A program made the translations under genes and the position numbers. A stretch of DNA of 64,000 nucleotides from Candidatus Thorarchaeota archaeon (GTDB taxonomy: Archaea; Asgardarchaeota; Thorarchaeia; Thorarchaeales; Thorarchaeaceae), in assembly GCA_029855935.1 (NCBI GenBank), contig JAGSHN010000012.1:144869-208868 (forward strand). Reading direction: 5' to 3'. This document shows positions 35,234 through 43,166 of the stretch, piece after piece. Under the pieces are notes generated by a model. That model saw only the letters and a list, made by a program, of their open reading frames with translations, did not search any database and was not told the DNA's origin. Every line of letters starts with the position of its first letter. The first letter of the stretch is position 1.

Positions 35234-36142
35234 ATGGAAGGCCGCAAGACTGACCCTAAGGCATTCTTCTCCATAATCCGGCCACAGAACTGTGTGATTG
35301 GTGCTCTCACGGTGATTGCCGGGATCGCCATTGCCTACCGTGTGAATCCTGTGGGTCTATTGGGTGACTATCTGTACAACTTCGTCTACGGATACCTGAC
35401 ATACTTCTTTGTGGCGGCCGGCGGGAATGTTGTGAACGATATATTCGACATCGAGGTGGATAGGATCAACCGGCCGCACAGGGCGCTGCCCAGTGGAAGG
35501 ATGACTGTGCGCCAGGCTTGGGTATACGTCGTCTTCCTCAGCATCTTGGGGACATTCTTTGCCTGGCTGAACGGGCCCTATGGCTCACTCGTCGTCGTGA
35601 TATTCCTCCTCGTGGGTTACGCCTACGCCTCCAAGGTCAAGGAACTCGGCATAGCAGGCAACTTTCTTGTTGCCTTCTCCTTCGCCTTCGGTGTCATCTA
35701 TGGGTCTTTTGTCTACGGAGAGCTCGTGGGATCTATTGTGATACCGGTTCCCACGTGGCTGTTCTTTATCACCGCATTCATGATTCTTCAGGCACGTGAG
35801 ACCATCAAGGGGGCGGAGGATGTCGAGGGTGATGCGCTGAGAGACGTGCGGACCGTGGCACGAGTCTATGGCCACAAGGTGGCCGCTGCTGTAGCCTTCG
35901 TCTTCAACTTGATAGGTGTGCTGTGCTATACACTGATCTGGACCTTGGGCTTTGCAAGCTGGGACCTCTGGCCGCTGCTCGTGCTGGGTGACGTTGTCGT
36001 TCTCGGTGCGGCTATTGCCCCTCTGACAGGCTATGACAGCAAGCGGTCGCTGCTCATTGGTAGTACCCTTGACAAGATTGGCGCACTGGTGGGCCTCATC
36101 GCCTTTGTCATCATCCCCCTCTACGGCATAGCCCTATTCTAG
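35234..36142 (+). CDS. UbiA-type prenyltransferase, probably archaeal digeranylgeranylglyceryl phosphate synthase
   Basis: 302 residues. I use ATG 35234 because the TATA-like CTTTAAT at 35173-35179 lies too close to ATG 35183. The first Asp-rich motif is NVVNDIFDIEVDRINRPHRALPSG (NDxxDxxxD). The second lies in AEDVEGDALRDVRTVA. About nine hydrophobic segments. In archaea this family adds the second geranylgeranyl chain of membrane ether lipids, which is the likely role; quinone or other prenylation is an alternative. It ends 10 bp before the convergent Yip1 gene. Confidence 0.85.
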   Translation: MEGRKTDPKAFFSIIRPQNCVIGALTVIAGIAIAYRVNPVGLLGDYLYNFVYGYLTYFFVAAGGNVVNDIFDIEVDRINRPHRALPSGRMTVRQAWVYVVFLSILGTFFAWLNGPYGSLVVVIFLLVGYAYASKVKELGIAGNFLVAFSFAFGVIYGSFVYGELVGSIVIPVPTWLFFITAFMILQARETIKGAEDVEGDALRDVRTVARVYGHKVAAAVAFVFNLIGVLCYTLIWTLGFASWDLWPLLVLGDVVVLGAAIAPLTGYDSKRSLLIGSTLDKIGALVGLIAFVIIPLYGIALF

Positions 36143-36152
36143 TTCCTCTACG

Positions 36153-36959
36153 TCAGTGCACCTGCCAGAATGTCCACATCAGGACAGTCATACATGCCAG
36201 CGCCATCACGAAGGCCCACAGTGTGGAGGTATTGTGCGCCTCTCTGATGCCAAATATCAGCAGGAACCCCACCCAGGCAAATGACGCGGCCGTCATATAG
36301 TCGAGAATGGTCCAATATGGTGCGTCATAGATTGCAGTCACAAGCGCTACGAGATTGGTGGTCCCGGTCAGGTCAAATGGGGCCGCCATAACGGCGACGA
36401 TGGCGAGACCGACCAGTCGTACCAAGACAATGGGCATGATGCTGTACCCGACAATGGACATAGTCTTCAGCCTGTTTCCAACGCCGCCCATTATCTTGAA
36501 GGCCAGATGTGCAAATGCGCTGCCAAGGATGAAGTAGACAATCCCCATCATGATATTGCCGATGAGCAGCCCGAGTGCACCGAGGTAGAATGTGGCGCCC
36601 AGGTCCGTGTTCAAGATGGAGGTCTGCACTGGTGTCCCGTCGATAATGACTGTGGTCGTGAACTTGGACGAGATGAGCAGGAAGTAGCCTGTCACAATCA
36701 GCGCGTTGATCAATATCAACAGTACCGGCCCTGCTGTGTCCGGTCGCCGTCCTATGTCGCGAAAGGTGGGGCCCGGCCTCCTGATGGTCCCCCACAGTCG
36801 CTCTACGGGGCTCAGGAATCGCACATCGGGCGACTCAGGCCTCTTCAGCAACGGTAGGAGTCTCTCAAGGGTCTCCTCCCCTATCTCCTCTTTGCACACC
36901 GGACAGGTTGTTGCATCTGACGGTACTGGACTATCACAGAACGGGCAACGTCGGACCAT
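36153..36959 (-). CDS. Yip1 family membrane protein with N-terminal zinc ribbon
   Basis: 268 residues. A rubredoxin-like ribbon C5/C8/C19/C22 opens the protein. A linker rich in Leu and Pro includes SPVERLWGTIRRPGPTF, typical of the Yip1 entry. Five to six hydrophobic segments follow, with the conserved ILGSAFAHLAFKIMGG and VGYSIMPIVLVRL stretch of the Yip1 fold. In eukaryotes Yip1/YIPF proteins serve Rab-dependent ER-Golgi transport; archaeal and bacterial members are uncharacterised. A TATA box (36978-36987, minus strand) sits about 25 bp upstream of the ATG. Confidence 0.8.
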   Translation of the reverse strand: MVRRCPFCDSPVPSDATTCPVCKEEIGEETLERLLPLLKRPESPDVRFLSPVERLWGTIRRPGPTFRDIGRRPDTAGPVLLILINALIVTGYFLLISSKFTTTVIIDGTPVQTSILNTDLGATFYLGALGLLIGNIMMGIVYFILGSAFAHLAFKIMGGVGNRLKTMSIVGYSIMPIVLVRLVGLAIVAVMAAPFDLTGTTNLVALVTAIYDAPYWTILDYMTAASFAWVGFLLIFGIREAHNTSTLWAFVMALACMTVLMWTFWQVH

Positions 36960-36977
36960 AGAGGGGACTCCCTACGG

Positions 36978-36987
36978 TTGTTTTATG
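36978..36987 (-). promoter_or_regulatory. TATA box of the Yip1 gene
   Basis: Minus strand contains CCATAAAAC; spacing to ATG 36959 predicts a leaderless or near-leaderless message. Confidence 0.45.
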
Positions 36988-37098
36988 GACCACTGGGGTG
37001 ATGGCAGGGAGTCTATGTATTTAACTCATTTTGGACGGGACCCATTCCATTCTCCGTGACGCTCAAGATATCGCGTTCGGCCCCACTGTTGTGATGAC

Positions 37099-37740
37099 TC
37101 ACCACATTCCGAAGTGCTTGAACAGCGGGGTCCTGTAGACAACCACGAAGGGCACGAGAGCGTCCCAGAATCCCTGTACTATGTTGAGCACCACAGTGTA
37201 CTGCACTATGAAGCTGATGTCATTGAAGCCCATCAACAGCGGGACAAGAACGATGTTGATAGGGACCATCAGTGCCAGTCGGACGACCAGTGCAAGTATC
37301 ATCAGCAGTGCATATACAGCACCATTTGATAGTCTCTCACCACCACCATCAGTCCCAGCTCTAAGCTTGACATACAGCATCGGCACTATCATCATCGGGA
37401 GTGTCGCTGCCAGCTTGAAGAGAGGACCGACGAGCGTGGGGTCGGTCAGGAGCAAGGCGAAGGTCCCAGCCAGTGCGGCGGTCAGGCCGACATAGGGCCC
37501 ACCGATGAGGAAGGCTGCAATCCAGAATAGCGAAACGGGATCAAATAGGGCAATCCCCCAGCTCAGTCTCGGCAGGAACGCAGCCACAGGCGATACTGCG
37601 ACCGAGAGTGCTGCGAGTTCCGCTGCGGTGGCGACTTTCATGGTCAGGGTTCGACCACTCGCACTCGCCACGGGGGTGAGTTCAGTTCTATCAGTCTGAA
37701 CACCATTGGGCGGATCGGATCCAGAATTGTCACTCTTCAT
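37099..37740 (-). CDS. ECF transporter S-component-like membrane protein (solitary)
   Basis: About 213 residues from ATG 37740, 25-30 bp after a TATA box; the frame is open five codons further. A polar N-terminus (30-40 residues) precedes about six hydrophobic segments, with SPVAAFLPRLSWGIALFDPV and FLIGGPYVGLTAALAG stretches and an Ala/Gly-rich first helix as in vitamin-binding S components. No substrate residue is recognised. No EcfA/EcfT partner is adjacent; the only energising module in the window is NikQ/NikO. A perfect 18-bp dyad precedes the TATA box. Confidence 0.6.
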   Translation of the reverse strand: MKSDNSGSDPPNGVQTDRTELTPVASASGRTLTMKVATAAELAALSVAVSPVAAFLPRLSWGIALFDPVSLFWIAAFLIGGPYVGLTAALAGTFALLLTDPTLVGPLFKLAATLPMMIVPMLYVKLRAGTDGGGERLSNGAVYALLMILALVVRLALMVPINIVLVPLLMGFNDISFIVQYTVVLNIVQGFWDALVPFVVVYRTPLFKHFGMW

Positions 37741-37761
37741 ATGCTCAGGCGTCACGGTGCC

Positions 37762-37771
37762 CCTTATAAAT
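37762..37771 (-). promoter_or_regulatory. TATA box of the 37740 gene
   Basis: Minus strand ATTTATAAGG, centre about 27 bp upstream of ATG 37740. Leaderless transcript expected. Confidence 0.6.
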
Positions 37772-37790
37772 GCTACTCAAGAGAGAGGAA

Positions 37791-37808
37791 TTACTCAGTT
37801 CTGAGTAA
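37791..37808. promoter_or_regulatory. Dyad TTACTCAG-TT-CTGAGTAA, candidate operator
   Basis: Perfect 8-bp arms around a 2-bp centre, one base after the stop of the HTH gene at 37810 and about 20 bp upstream of the TATA box of the S-component-like gene. It could be the operator for a regulator encoded here, or a transcript end signal for the HTH gene. Confidence 0.5.
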
Positions 37809-37809
37809 A

Positions 37810-38388
37810 TCATTCTTGCGACCGCTGGGCCTCTCGTAGCCGCGCCCGAGTCAGCATCTGGAGGAGCCTGCGGGTGGGTTCGAGCCAGTTCGGATTGATT
37901 CTCCACTCGGCCCACTCGATTCCGGAGGACGGAGGTGTCCGGCTGAGTATCAGTTTCGCCGAGACAAGATCGTTCAGTCCTGACAGTATGGTACCGATGG
38001 TCACGGCACCAAGAATTGGCCGTGCCTGTCTGGCCACCCGGAGCAGGTCCGAGGTCGTGACCCATCCACCGTCCTCAATCAAGAGCCTAAGAAGTCTGGA
38101 CCTCACGGGATCCGATTCAAGAATGCCCTTCAGTGGTGCAAGGTTGACCGCTCGCAAGCGTGCAGCCTGCTCCTCAGGGTCTATCCAGGGTCCCTGCCCC
38201 GTGAACCGGCTCCCCGCCATCTCTCTGCTGGGGGTCCGCTGGTCATAGTGATCCCGAAACGGTCCAGCAGGTTGGTCAACAGAAGAAGACAGTTGCCGGC
38301 GCGCTTCTCCAGAGGGATGTTCAGACAGAGAGTGTATGTCTCTCTGGGGGTGGTCTTCAAATTCCTTGAACGGTGGTCGAGGGTCCAC
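37810..38388 (-). CDS. Winged-helix protein, C-terminal HTH
   Basis: 192 residues in the open frame; the first 55 are rich in Pro, Arg and Ser and could be untranslated (ATG at about 38223 starts MAGSRFTGQGPW). The folded part begins near residue 85: LKGILESDPVRSRLLRLLIED, then GWVTTSDLLRVARQAR, a second helical part TIGTILSGLNDLVSAKLIL and a wing SSGIEWAEWRINP. This looks like an ArsR/MarR-style winged helix with dimer helix. It lies just upstream of the S-component-like gene and may be its regulator. Family not resolved. Confidence 0.5.
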   Translation of the reverse strand: MDPRPPFKEFEDHPQRDIHSLSEHPSGEARRQLSSSVDQPAGPFRDHYDQRTPSREMAGSRFTGQGPWIDPEEQAARLRAVNLAPLKGILESDPVRSRLLRLLIEDGGWVTTSDLLRVARQARPILGAVTIGTILSGLNDLVSAKLILSRTPPSSGIEWAEWRINPNWLEPTRRLLQMLTRARLREAQRSQE

Positions 38389-38450
38389 TGCACTTCACTC
38401 TCACATAGAGTTCGTCGTCACATCCTTTTCAAGTCCAGTATTATGACGGG

Positions 38451-38480
38451 TGTGCAAGGCCATTGCACAACCCTTATACA
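38451..38480 (+). promoter_or_regulatory. Dyad TGTGCAA-N5-TTGCACA abutting a TATA box
   Basis: The 7-bp arms are at 38451-38457 and 38463-38469; CCCTTATACA (38471-38480) follows at once as TATA box, overlapping the expected TFB recognition element. A repressor bound here would block TFB/TBP. An 8-bp direct repeat GATTGTAT occurs at 38483-38490 and 38492-38499, near the transcript start. Confidence 0.6.
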
Positions 38481-38510
38481 CGGATTGTATCGATTGTATT
38501 CCGGTGAGTC

Positions 38511-38888
38511 ATGACTACGCACGATCCGCTGGACGGGATATTCTCACGTGGGTTCGACAAGCCGTCCGACTTCCTGTGTTGCGCGTGTGGGCTTAGGACG
38601 ACCGAGATTGACACTTACTTTGCTCTGCTCTCTGGAGAGAAAACGGTAGAGGAGATACGGGAGATCATCAACAGAGACCGCACCACTGTTCAGCGGGTGC
38701 TGAGTCGTCTGTACAAGAAGGGGCTGGTCGTTCGTGAGGCCCGTACCTTTCCACGCGGCGGATACTACTACGTCTATCGTGCGGTTTCCACCAAGGACGT
38801 GAAGCGACGCATCTTGGAGCAACTGGAGCGCTGGTATCAGGAGACGAAAAGGTTCTTAATGGAGTCGTGGCCGGACCCGCCCGAATAG
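38511..38888 (+). CDS. TrmB-like winged-helix transcription regulator
   Basis: 125 residues. N-terminal FLCCACGLRTTEIDTYFALLSGE, then an HTH TVEEIREIINRDRTTVQRVLSRLYKKGLV and wing REARTFPRGGYYYVYRAVS, followed by a helix KRRILEQLERWYQETKRFL. This is the TrmB/MarR-like layout. The CCAC motif may bind a metal or respond to thiols. GGTGAG precedes the ATG. The dyad/TATA arrangement upstream suggests that it regulates itself, and the S-component-like gene and hypB follow on the same strand. Confidence 0.75.
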   Translation: MTTHDPLDGIFSRGFDKPSDFLCCACGLRTTEIDTYFALLSGEKTVEEIREIINRDRTTVQRVLSRLYKKGLVVREARTFPRGGYYYVYRAVSTKDVKRRILEQLERWYQETKRFLMESWPDPPE

Positions 38889-38913
38889 TACATCCAAGTG
38901 GGGTACGACTGAG

Positions 38914-39486
38914 ATGGAATCGATTCCCGTCCAAAAGAGCAATGTCGTCTGGCTGGCAACTCTGTCCATGGTGGCAGCGCTTGGCGCAGTGTTCAGGCTC
39001 TTCGTCCGAATACCTGTCATTCCCGATTGGGTGGAGCTCACACCAGCCTTCACGTTCTCCGAGCTTGGAGGAGTCATCGGTGGGATTCCGGGTGGGATCT
39101 TTGTCGGTGCGGTTGTCGGAGTGGCCGGAGCAATGGCTGGTGGCGAGGTCCCGCTGTTGCCAGCAATTGGTAACATCTGCCTTGGGATAGGCACTGGGTA
39201 CGCGATTCACGTGACTCGTGAGCGTGACAGCGTTCTATACTGGGTGCTTGCAATAGTTGGCGGTGCGTTCATTGGCGGATTTATACCCACGCTGACTATC
39301 TTCGGTGGATTCTCACTGTCTCTTGAGGCGTCGATAGTCCCCGCGACCATCGATGGCTTGCAGGCCGCTCTGTGGGCATTTGTCGCTCTTGTGTTGGAGC
39401 GGACGGTGGTGCGCCCGATTGCTGGTGTCTACCTCTACCCAAATGTTGAAGGTCAGAGTCCGTCGTCTGAAACGACGGAGGAATAG
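38914..39486 (+). CDS. ECF transporter S-component-like membrane protein
   Basis: 190 residues, about five to six hydrophobic segments, starting with a short polar N-terminus. The first segment reads LATLSMVAALGAVFRLF; the body contains LTPAFTFSELGGVIGGIPGGIFVGAVVGVAGAMAGG, which suits the S-component fold. It is three bases upstream of hypB, so it may import a metal or cofactor precursor. No substrate motif recognised. An S component of a shared-energising ECF system is the simplest view. Confidence 0.6.
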   Translation: MESIPVQKSNVVWLATLSMVAALGAVFRLFVRIPVIPDWVELTPAFTFSELGGVIGGIPGGIFVGAVVGVAGAMAGGEVPLLPAIGNICLGIGTGYAIHVTRERDSVLYWVLAIVGGAFIGGFIPTLTIFGGFSLSLEASIVPATIDGLQAALWAFVALVLERTVVRPIAGVYLYPNVEGQSPSSETTEE

Positions 39487-39488
39487 GC

Positions 39489-40139
39489 TTGACTGGCAAG
39501 ACGATCACGATAGATGTGAGGCAGGACCTCTTCGGTGCTAACGAGGAGGCGGCTGCTATCAATGCGGCAGTCTTCCGTGAGCACGGCAACCGGGTGTTCG
39601 ACATAATGGGCTCCGTGGGCACCGGGAAGACCCTGCTCATCGAGTCCCTGTGCGAGCGTCTTGGTGACAAGTATCGCATTCTGATGGTCGCAGGCGACCT
39701 TGCAACCTCGATCGATGCTGACAGGGTGGCGCAGCACGGCGTCGACACGCTCCAGATCAACACACAGACTGCGTGTCATCTCGATGCAAGAATGGTGCGG
39801 GTGGCCCTGAGGGATGTCGACCTGTCAAAGTACGATGTCATCTTCATAGAGAACGTGGGGAACTTGATCTGTCCGGCAGGGTACCCTCTCGGCGCAGAGA
39901 AGAAGATAGTCATTGTCAGTCTCACTGAGGGCCCCTACATGATTCGAAAGCATCCGCTGACAATCAAACGATGCGACGCAGTGGTCATCAACAAGATCGA
40001 CCTTGCGGAGGCTCTTGAGATTGATGTTGATGCAATCGAACGCGACATTCGAGAGATTGACGCGAAGATACCTGTCGTCAGGGTCAGTGCGAAGACTGGC
40101 ACGGGTATTGACGACCTCATTCAGGTACTCGGTCTGTAA
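39489..40139 (+). CDS. hypB: Hydrogenase nickel incorporation GTPase HypB
   Basis: 216 residues from TTG. P-loop GSVGTGKT at residues 41-48. The metal site is C96-H97 in TACHLDAR and C128 in LICPAGY, as in HypB/UreG-like proteins. The guanine-recognition motif is NKID. There is no His-rich N-terminal stretch, so it should deliver rather than store nickel. HypB loads nickel into [NiFe] hydrogenase with HypA. It follows an ECF S-component-like gene by three bases, which links it to metal uptake. The stop is 2 bp from the stop of the convergent TraB-like gene. Confidence 0.93.
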   Translation: MTGKTITIDVRQDLFGANEEAAAINAAVFREHGNRVFDIMGSVGTGKTLLIESLCERLGDKYRILMVAGDLATSIDADRVAQHGVDTLQINTQTACHLDARMVRVALRDVDLSKYDVIFIENVGNLICPAGYPLGAEKKIVIVSLTEGPYMIRKHPLTIKRCDAVVINKIDLAEALEIDVDAIERDIREIDAKIPVVRVSAKTGTGIDDLIQVLGL

Positions 40140-40141
40140 CC

Positions 40142-40828
40142 CTATCTCTGTGACTCGGACCTCAATCTTGCCAGAAGGTGATCCCTGACTCCCTCTATGT
40201 GCCCTGCACCGAGAACCGCAACTATCTTGCCCTTGACATCTCCTAGAATTGACTCCAGTGCCCGTGCTACATATTCGTCGCGCTGGTCTATCAGTGCGTC
40301 CGTGATTGCGGGGAACTCGCTGCGAAACTGTGCCATCATCTCGGCCACGCCCTCCTCTGTCTTCAGGGAGTCCACGTACTCCTTGGCCTCTCCTGAGGCG
40401 ACCTCTTGTGCGGTCTCGGGTATCAGATTCATCAGTCTGTAGATCTCGTCCAATGGGACCTTCATCAATGCCCTCATGGTCTCCCTAATGGGCCTGTCAA
40501 CGAGTGCTATCTTCGCCCCGATTCTCCGGCCCTCCTCGATGGCTGCAAGCATCTCTGCTCCAACGCCCGAACCCATCTGATTGCCGAGGGCCAACTCAAG
40601 GCTGGCAATCTGCTGCATCAGGTTCTCGATTGGATCGCCGGACGACACAAACTCTGTCAGGTCCACTCGCCCGCCATCCCTCACCTGTTCGTACCTCTCT
40701 CTATCGAGCTCAACTGCCACGACCTCGGGTCTCTCGTTTCGGACTATCTCGCGTACCCGCTCTATGCTCTCAGTATCCGTATGAATCACAGGAACGAATA
40801 TTATTCGCTCGATATCTTTCTCTGTCAT
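40142..40828 (-). CDS. TraB/PrgY-like protein
   Basis: About 228 residues from ATG 40828; the open frame adds six codons but a TATA-like element at about 40853-40862 favours 40828. Typical TraB/GumN patterns: FVPVIHTDTESIERVREIV, EVVAVELDRERYEQ, GAKIALVDRPIRETM, and C-terminal VAVLGAGHIEGVRDHL. No membrane segments are present, unlike most TraB members. TraB family proteins are suspected membrane-linked metalloproteases; the His/Glu pairs could serve that. Role here unknown. Confidence 0.75.
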   Translation of the reverse strand: MTEKDIERIIFVPVIHTDTESIERVREIVRNERPEVVAVELDRERYEQVRDGGRVDLTEFVSSGDPIENLMQQIASLELALGNQMGSGVGAEMLAAIEEGRRIGAKIALVDRPIRETMRALMKVPLDEIYRLMNLIPETAQEVASGEAKEYVDSLKTEEGVAEMMAQFRSEFPAITDALIDQRDEYVARALESILGDVKGKIVAVLGAGHIEGVRDHLLARLRSESQR

Positions 40829-40973
40829 CGCTGGCGGGAGAGACACACAACCATCTTAACTTGTTTTCCACAGATGAGCCCTATCACTGGGCGGTGCAGC
40901 TGGTTGCAGCCCAGCATGAGCGTTACAAAGCTTTTTCACGAACGCGTCCAGTATCACGTCCGGTTGAGAAAAG

Positions 40974-41330
40974 ATGTGGCCAGACATGGACGTGGCTTTC
41001 TCAAAACTGATGAATCCAAGGATGCGTGTGGGCATCACCGTTCTTCAGACGCTGCTGACTCAGCTTCACGGTCCTCCGGTGCCCCCGAAGGAGGTCCGTG
41101 ATCAGCTGAGAGAGATGTTTGGAGAGACTAGGATATCGAAGCAATCAATCACAAATGCAGCTAGGCGGCTCTACGAACTTCATCTGCTTGAGCGACCCCA
41201 GGAGGGAGGCTATTCGGTCCGCTACGGCTATCTCATCGCTATATTGGTGGGTGCCATGATGGACTTGGTGAAACGTGTCGAGTCCCTTGAGGACGAGATA
41301 GAGAGTCTACGTCGGCCACGACAGCCCTGA
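40974..41330 (+). CDS. Small winged-helix protein
   Basis: 118 residues from ATG 40974 (ATG 40986 also in frame). Reads MRVGITVLQTLLTQLHG, then EVRDQLREMFGETRISKQSITNAARRLYELHLLERP, wing GGYSVRYGY and a hydrophobic C-terminal helix LIAILVGAMMDLVKRVESLEDEIESL. A winged helix with a dimerising tail, function unknown. The stop abuts the stop of the convergent MfnA-like gene with no spacer. Confidence 0.6.
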   Translation: MWPDMDVAFSKLMNPRMRVGITVLQTLLTQLHGPPVPPKEVRDQLREMFGETRISKQSITNAARRLYELHLLERPQEGGYSVRYGYLIAILVGAMMDLVKRVESLEDEIESLRRPRQP

Positions 41331-42512
41331 CTATGCCGGAATGGTCGTTGAGATATCGTCGAGGTCGTTGAAGAAGGCGTTGATGGCACCCTCTTTGACG
41401 TGAGGCATTATCACCAGCCTGAGCGTGGGCGGCAGCGGCGATGTGGCCAGCCTCCATCCGCGAGCCTCCATCCTCTCGACTATGTCATCAAGAGGGACCT
41501 CCCTGCTCTCTATTCCAACAATGTTCATCACGGGGCTGATGGCCAAGTCCAGCAACGGGTTCTGTTCGACTCTGTTGACAACGTGATCGGTCCGCTTCAT
41601 GCATGTTTCAACGACCTTGCGATATCCCTCTCTTCCCAGATGTTTCATTATGGCCCAGGCTGCAATGATAGGTGCTGCGGGTCGTGTTCCGAGGATCGAC
41701 ACCTGGACGGCACTCTCCCCTCTGAGATAAGGCACGGTCTTTGTGATGCGCCGAACGTAGCCCTTGTTGCGGAAGATGATGGCGCCTGCTGGGATTGGTG
41801 CCAGCCCCATCTTGTGAGGGTCAACACTGACGCTTGTCACACCGTCGACCTCGAACGCGAATCTGTAGTCACCTCTTCCGAGATCATTTAGAAATGGAAT
41901 GACAAAGCCGCCGAAGGCAGCATCGATGTGCAGCGGAAGCCGATGGTCCTTGGCAATCTCGGCAATCTCCTCTATCGGGTCTATCTGGCCAAGATAGGTT
42001 GTCCCGGCAGTCAGCACGATACCGACAGTGTTCTCGTTGATCTTCCTCTCGATGTCCTTGGGTACCGCTCGGTATTCCCTGTCAACGCGTGTTCGGACTA
42101 CCTTGACCCCAAGCAGCCATCCCGCCTTGTCGATGGACGAGTGGGCTGTCCTCGGAGCGACTACCTCGGGCCGTTCGACCCTCCGTCTCGCCTTCTCTCT
42201 CGCGGCGAGTATTGCAAGGATGTTGGACTCGGTGCCTCCCGAGGTCGTCGTACCGTAGGCCTCGCCCCTGAGATTGAGGAGGTCGGCTATCATCCTTAGT
42301 AGCTCCTGCTCAATGCGCGCCGATCCCTGAAACGTATGAAGGCGCCCAGCATTCTTCTCGAGGGTTCTTGAGAACACCTCCACTCCTAGGCTGTGCGGTA
42401 TCGTGGACATTGATGCCACAGGATGACCGCTGCTGTACGTGCTGTCTGCTCTCAGCAATGCATCAAGCTCTTCCAGCACCTCGGTCCGATTCTGACCCTT
42501 CTCTTCGAACAT
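41331..42512 (-). CDS. mfnA: PLP-dependent amino acid decarboxylase, MfnA type
   Basis: 393 residues. PLP motifs of group II decarboxylases: GTTTSGGTESNILAI, APRTAHSSIDKAGWLLG, DAAFGGFVIPF, and Schiff-base Lys in SVDPHKMGLAP. In methanogens MfnA makes tyramine for methanofuran, while in other archaea the same family makes beta-alanine from aspartate for CoA. As no other methanofuran gene is visible here, aspartate decarboxylation is the better guess. Monocistronic. Confidence 0.9.
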   Translation of the reverse strand: MFEEKGQNRTEVLEELDALLRADSTYSSGHPVASMSTIPHSLGVEVFSRTLEKNAGRLHTFQGSARIEQELLRMIADLLNLRGEAYGTTTSGGTESNILAILAAREKARRRVERPEVVAPRTAHSSIDKAGWLLGVKVVRTRVDREYRAVPKDIERKINENTVGIVLTAGTTYLGQIDPIEEIAEIAKDHRLPLHIDAAFGGFVIPFLNDLGRGDYRFAFEVDGVTSVSVDPHKMGLAPIPAGAIIFRNKGYVRRITKTVPYLRGESAVQVSILGTRPAAPIIAAWAIMKHLGREGYRKVVETCMKRTDHVVNRVEQNPLLDLAISPVMNIVGIESREVPLDDIVERMEARGWRLATSPLPPTLRLVIMPHVKEGAINAFFNDLDDISTTIPA

Positions 42513-42623
42513 TGTCTATGCTCCGTGGGCTGGCCAGCTGTCTGGCGCGAGTTCTCTGTATTCTCTGGTATAATCATTGTGGCCATTACGACGCAACAGT
42601 GACAGCACGTGAGAATGAGAATA

Positions 42624-42698
42624 TGGGGCCCGAGGCGGGAATCGAACCCGCCGCCAAGGATCCACAGTCCTTGAGGTTGCCACTACCCCACTCGGGCC
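42624..42698 (-). tRNA. tRNA-His (GTG)
   Basis: Acceptor GCCCGAG/CTCGGGC, an extra G before position 1 (the His identity G-1) facing C73, and CCA encoded. D-arm, anticodon stem AAGGA/TCCTT with loop CTGTGGA (anticodon GTG), and T-arm GCGGG-TTCGAAT-CCCGC are all intact. No intron. Confidence 0.95.
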
Positions 42699-42823
42699 AT
42701 AGGTGTGATAGACCTTCAGGATTCGCTCCTGTGGGCCGCTCTTATTAGCTTATCTGTGCATCTCCGTTGTTGACGAGGAGTTCCCAAAGAGATATCGCCA
42801 TCGGAGTCAGAGTGACCGGACGG

Positions 42824-43141
42824 ATGGTGACCCTCACAATGGGCGGATCAGGCAAGATAGTCATCAGGGTCAGAGAGGTGAGAGGACAGTGCCCAATCTT
42901 CACACCCGGCGACACCATCACCATTGATGGCGCTGAGCTGGACATGAAGGCCACAGACGCATATTGTGTATGGGCATCCGCATCCTTCTTGCCGTACCTA
43001 GTTGCCGCGCGCTACGGTGTACCTGCTGATGAGATAGGGTTGGGAACGGCCCCGACACAACCATATGTCGTCCAGTGCCTAGACCCAGGACCACCACTGA
43101 CACCAGGCGGAACTGTCGTGTTCGAGATTCGGCGGGAGTGA
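42824..43141 (+). CDS. TIGR04076-like small protein
   Basis: About 105 residues from ATG 42824 (frame open to 42767; GTG 42812 is another choice). Features: strands MVTLTMG, KIVIRVREV, then GQCPIFTPGDTITIDG, CVWASASFLPYLVAARYG, and a closing DPGPPLTPGGTVVFEI. The pattern C-P-x-F/x-x-G-D then C-W-A-S/Y-P-Y matches a small uncharacterised family often seen in anaerobes. Function unknown. Lies between tRNA-His and nikR. Confidence 0.65.
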   Translation: MVTLTMGGSGKIVIRVREVRGQCPIFTPGDTITIDGAELDMKATDAYCVWASASFLPYLVAARYGVPADEIGLGTAPTQPYVVQCLDPGPPLTPGGTVVFEIRRE

Positions 43142-43166
43142 GCTAGAACCTATCCCCCAGCTCTAT

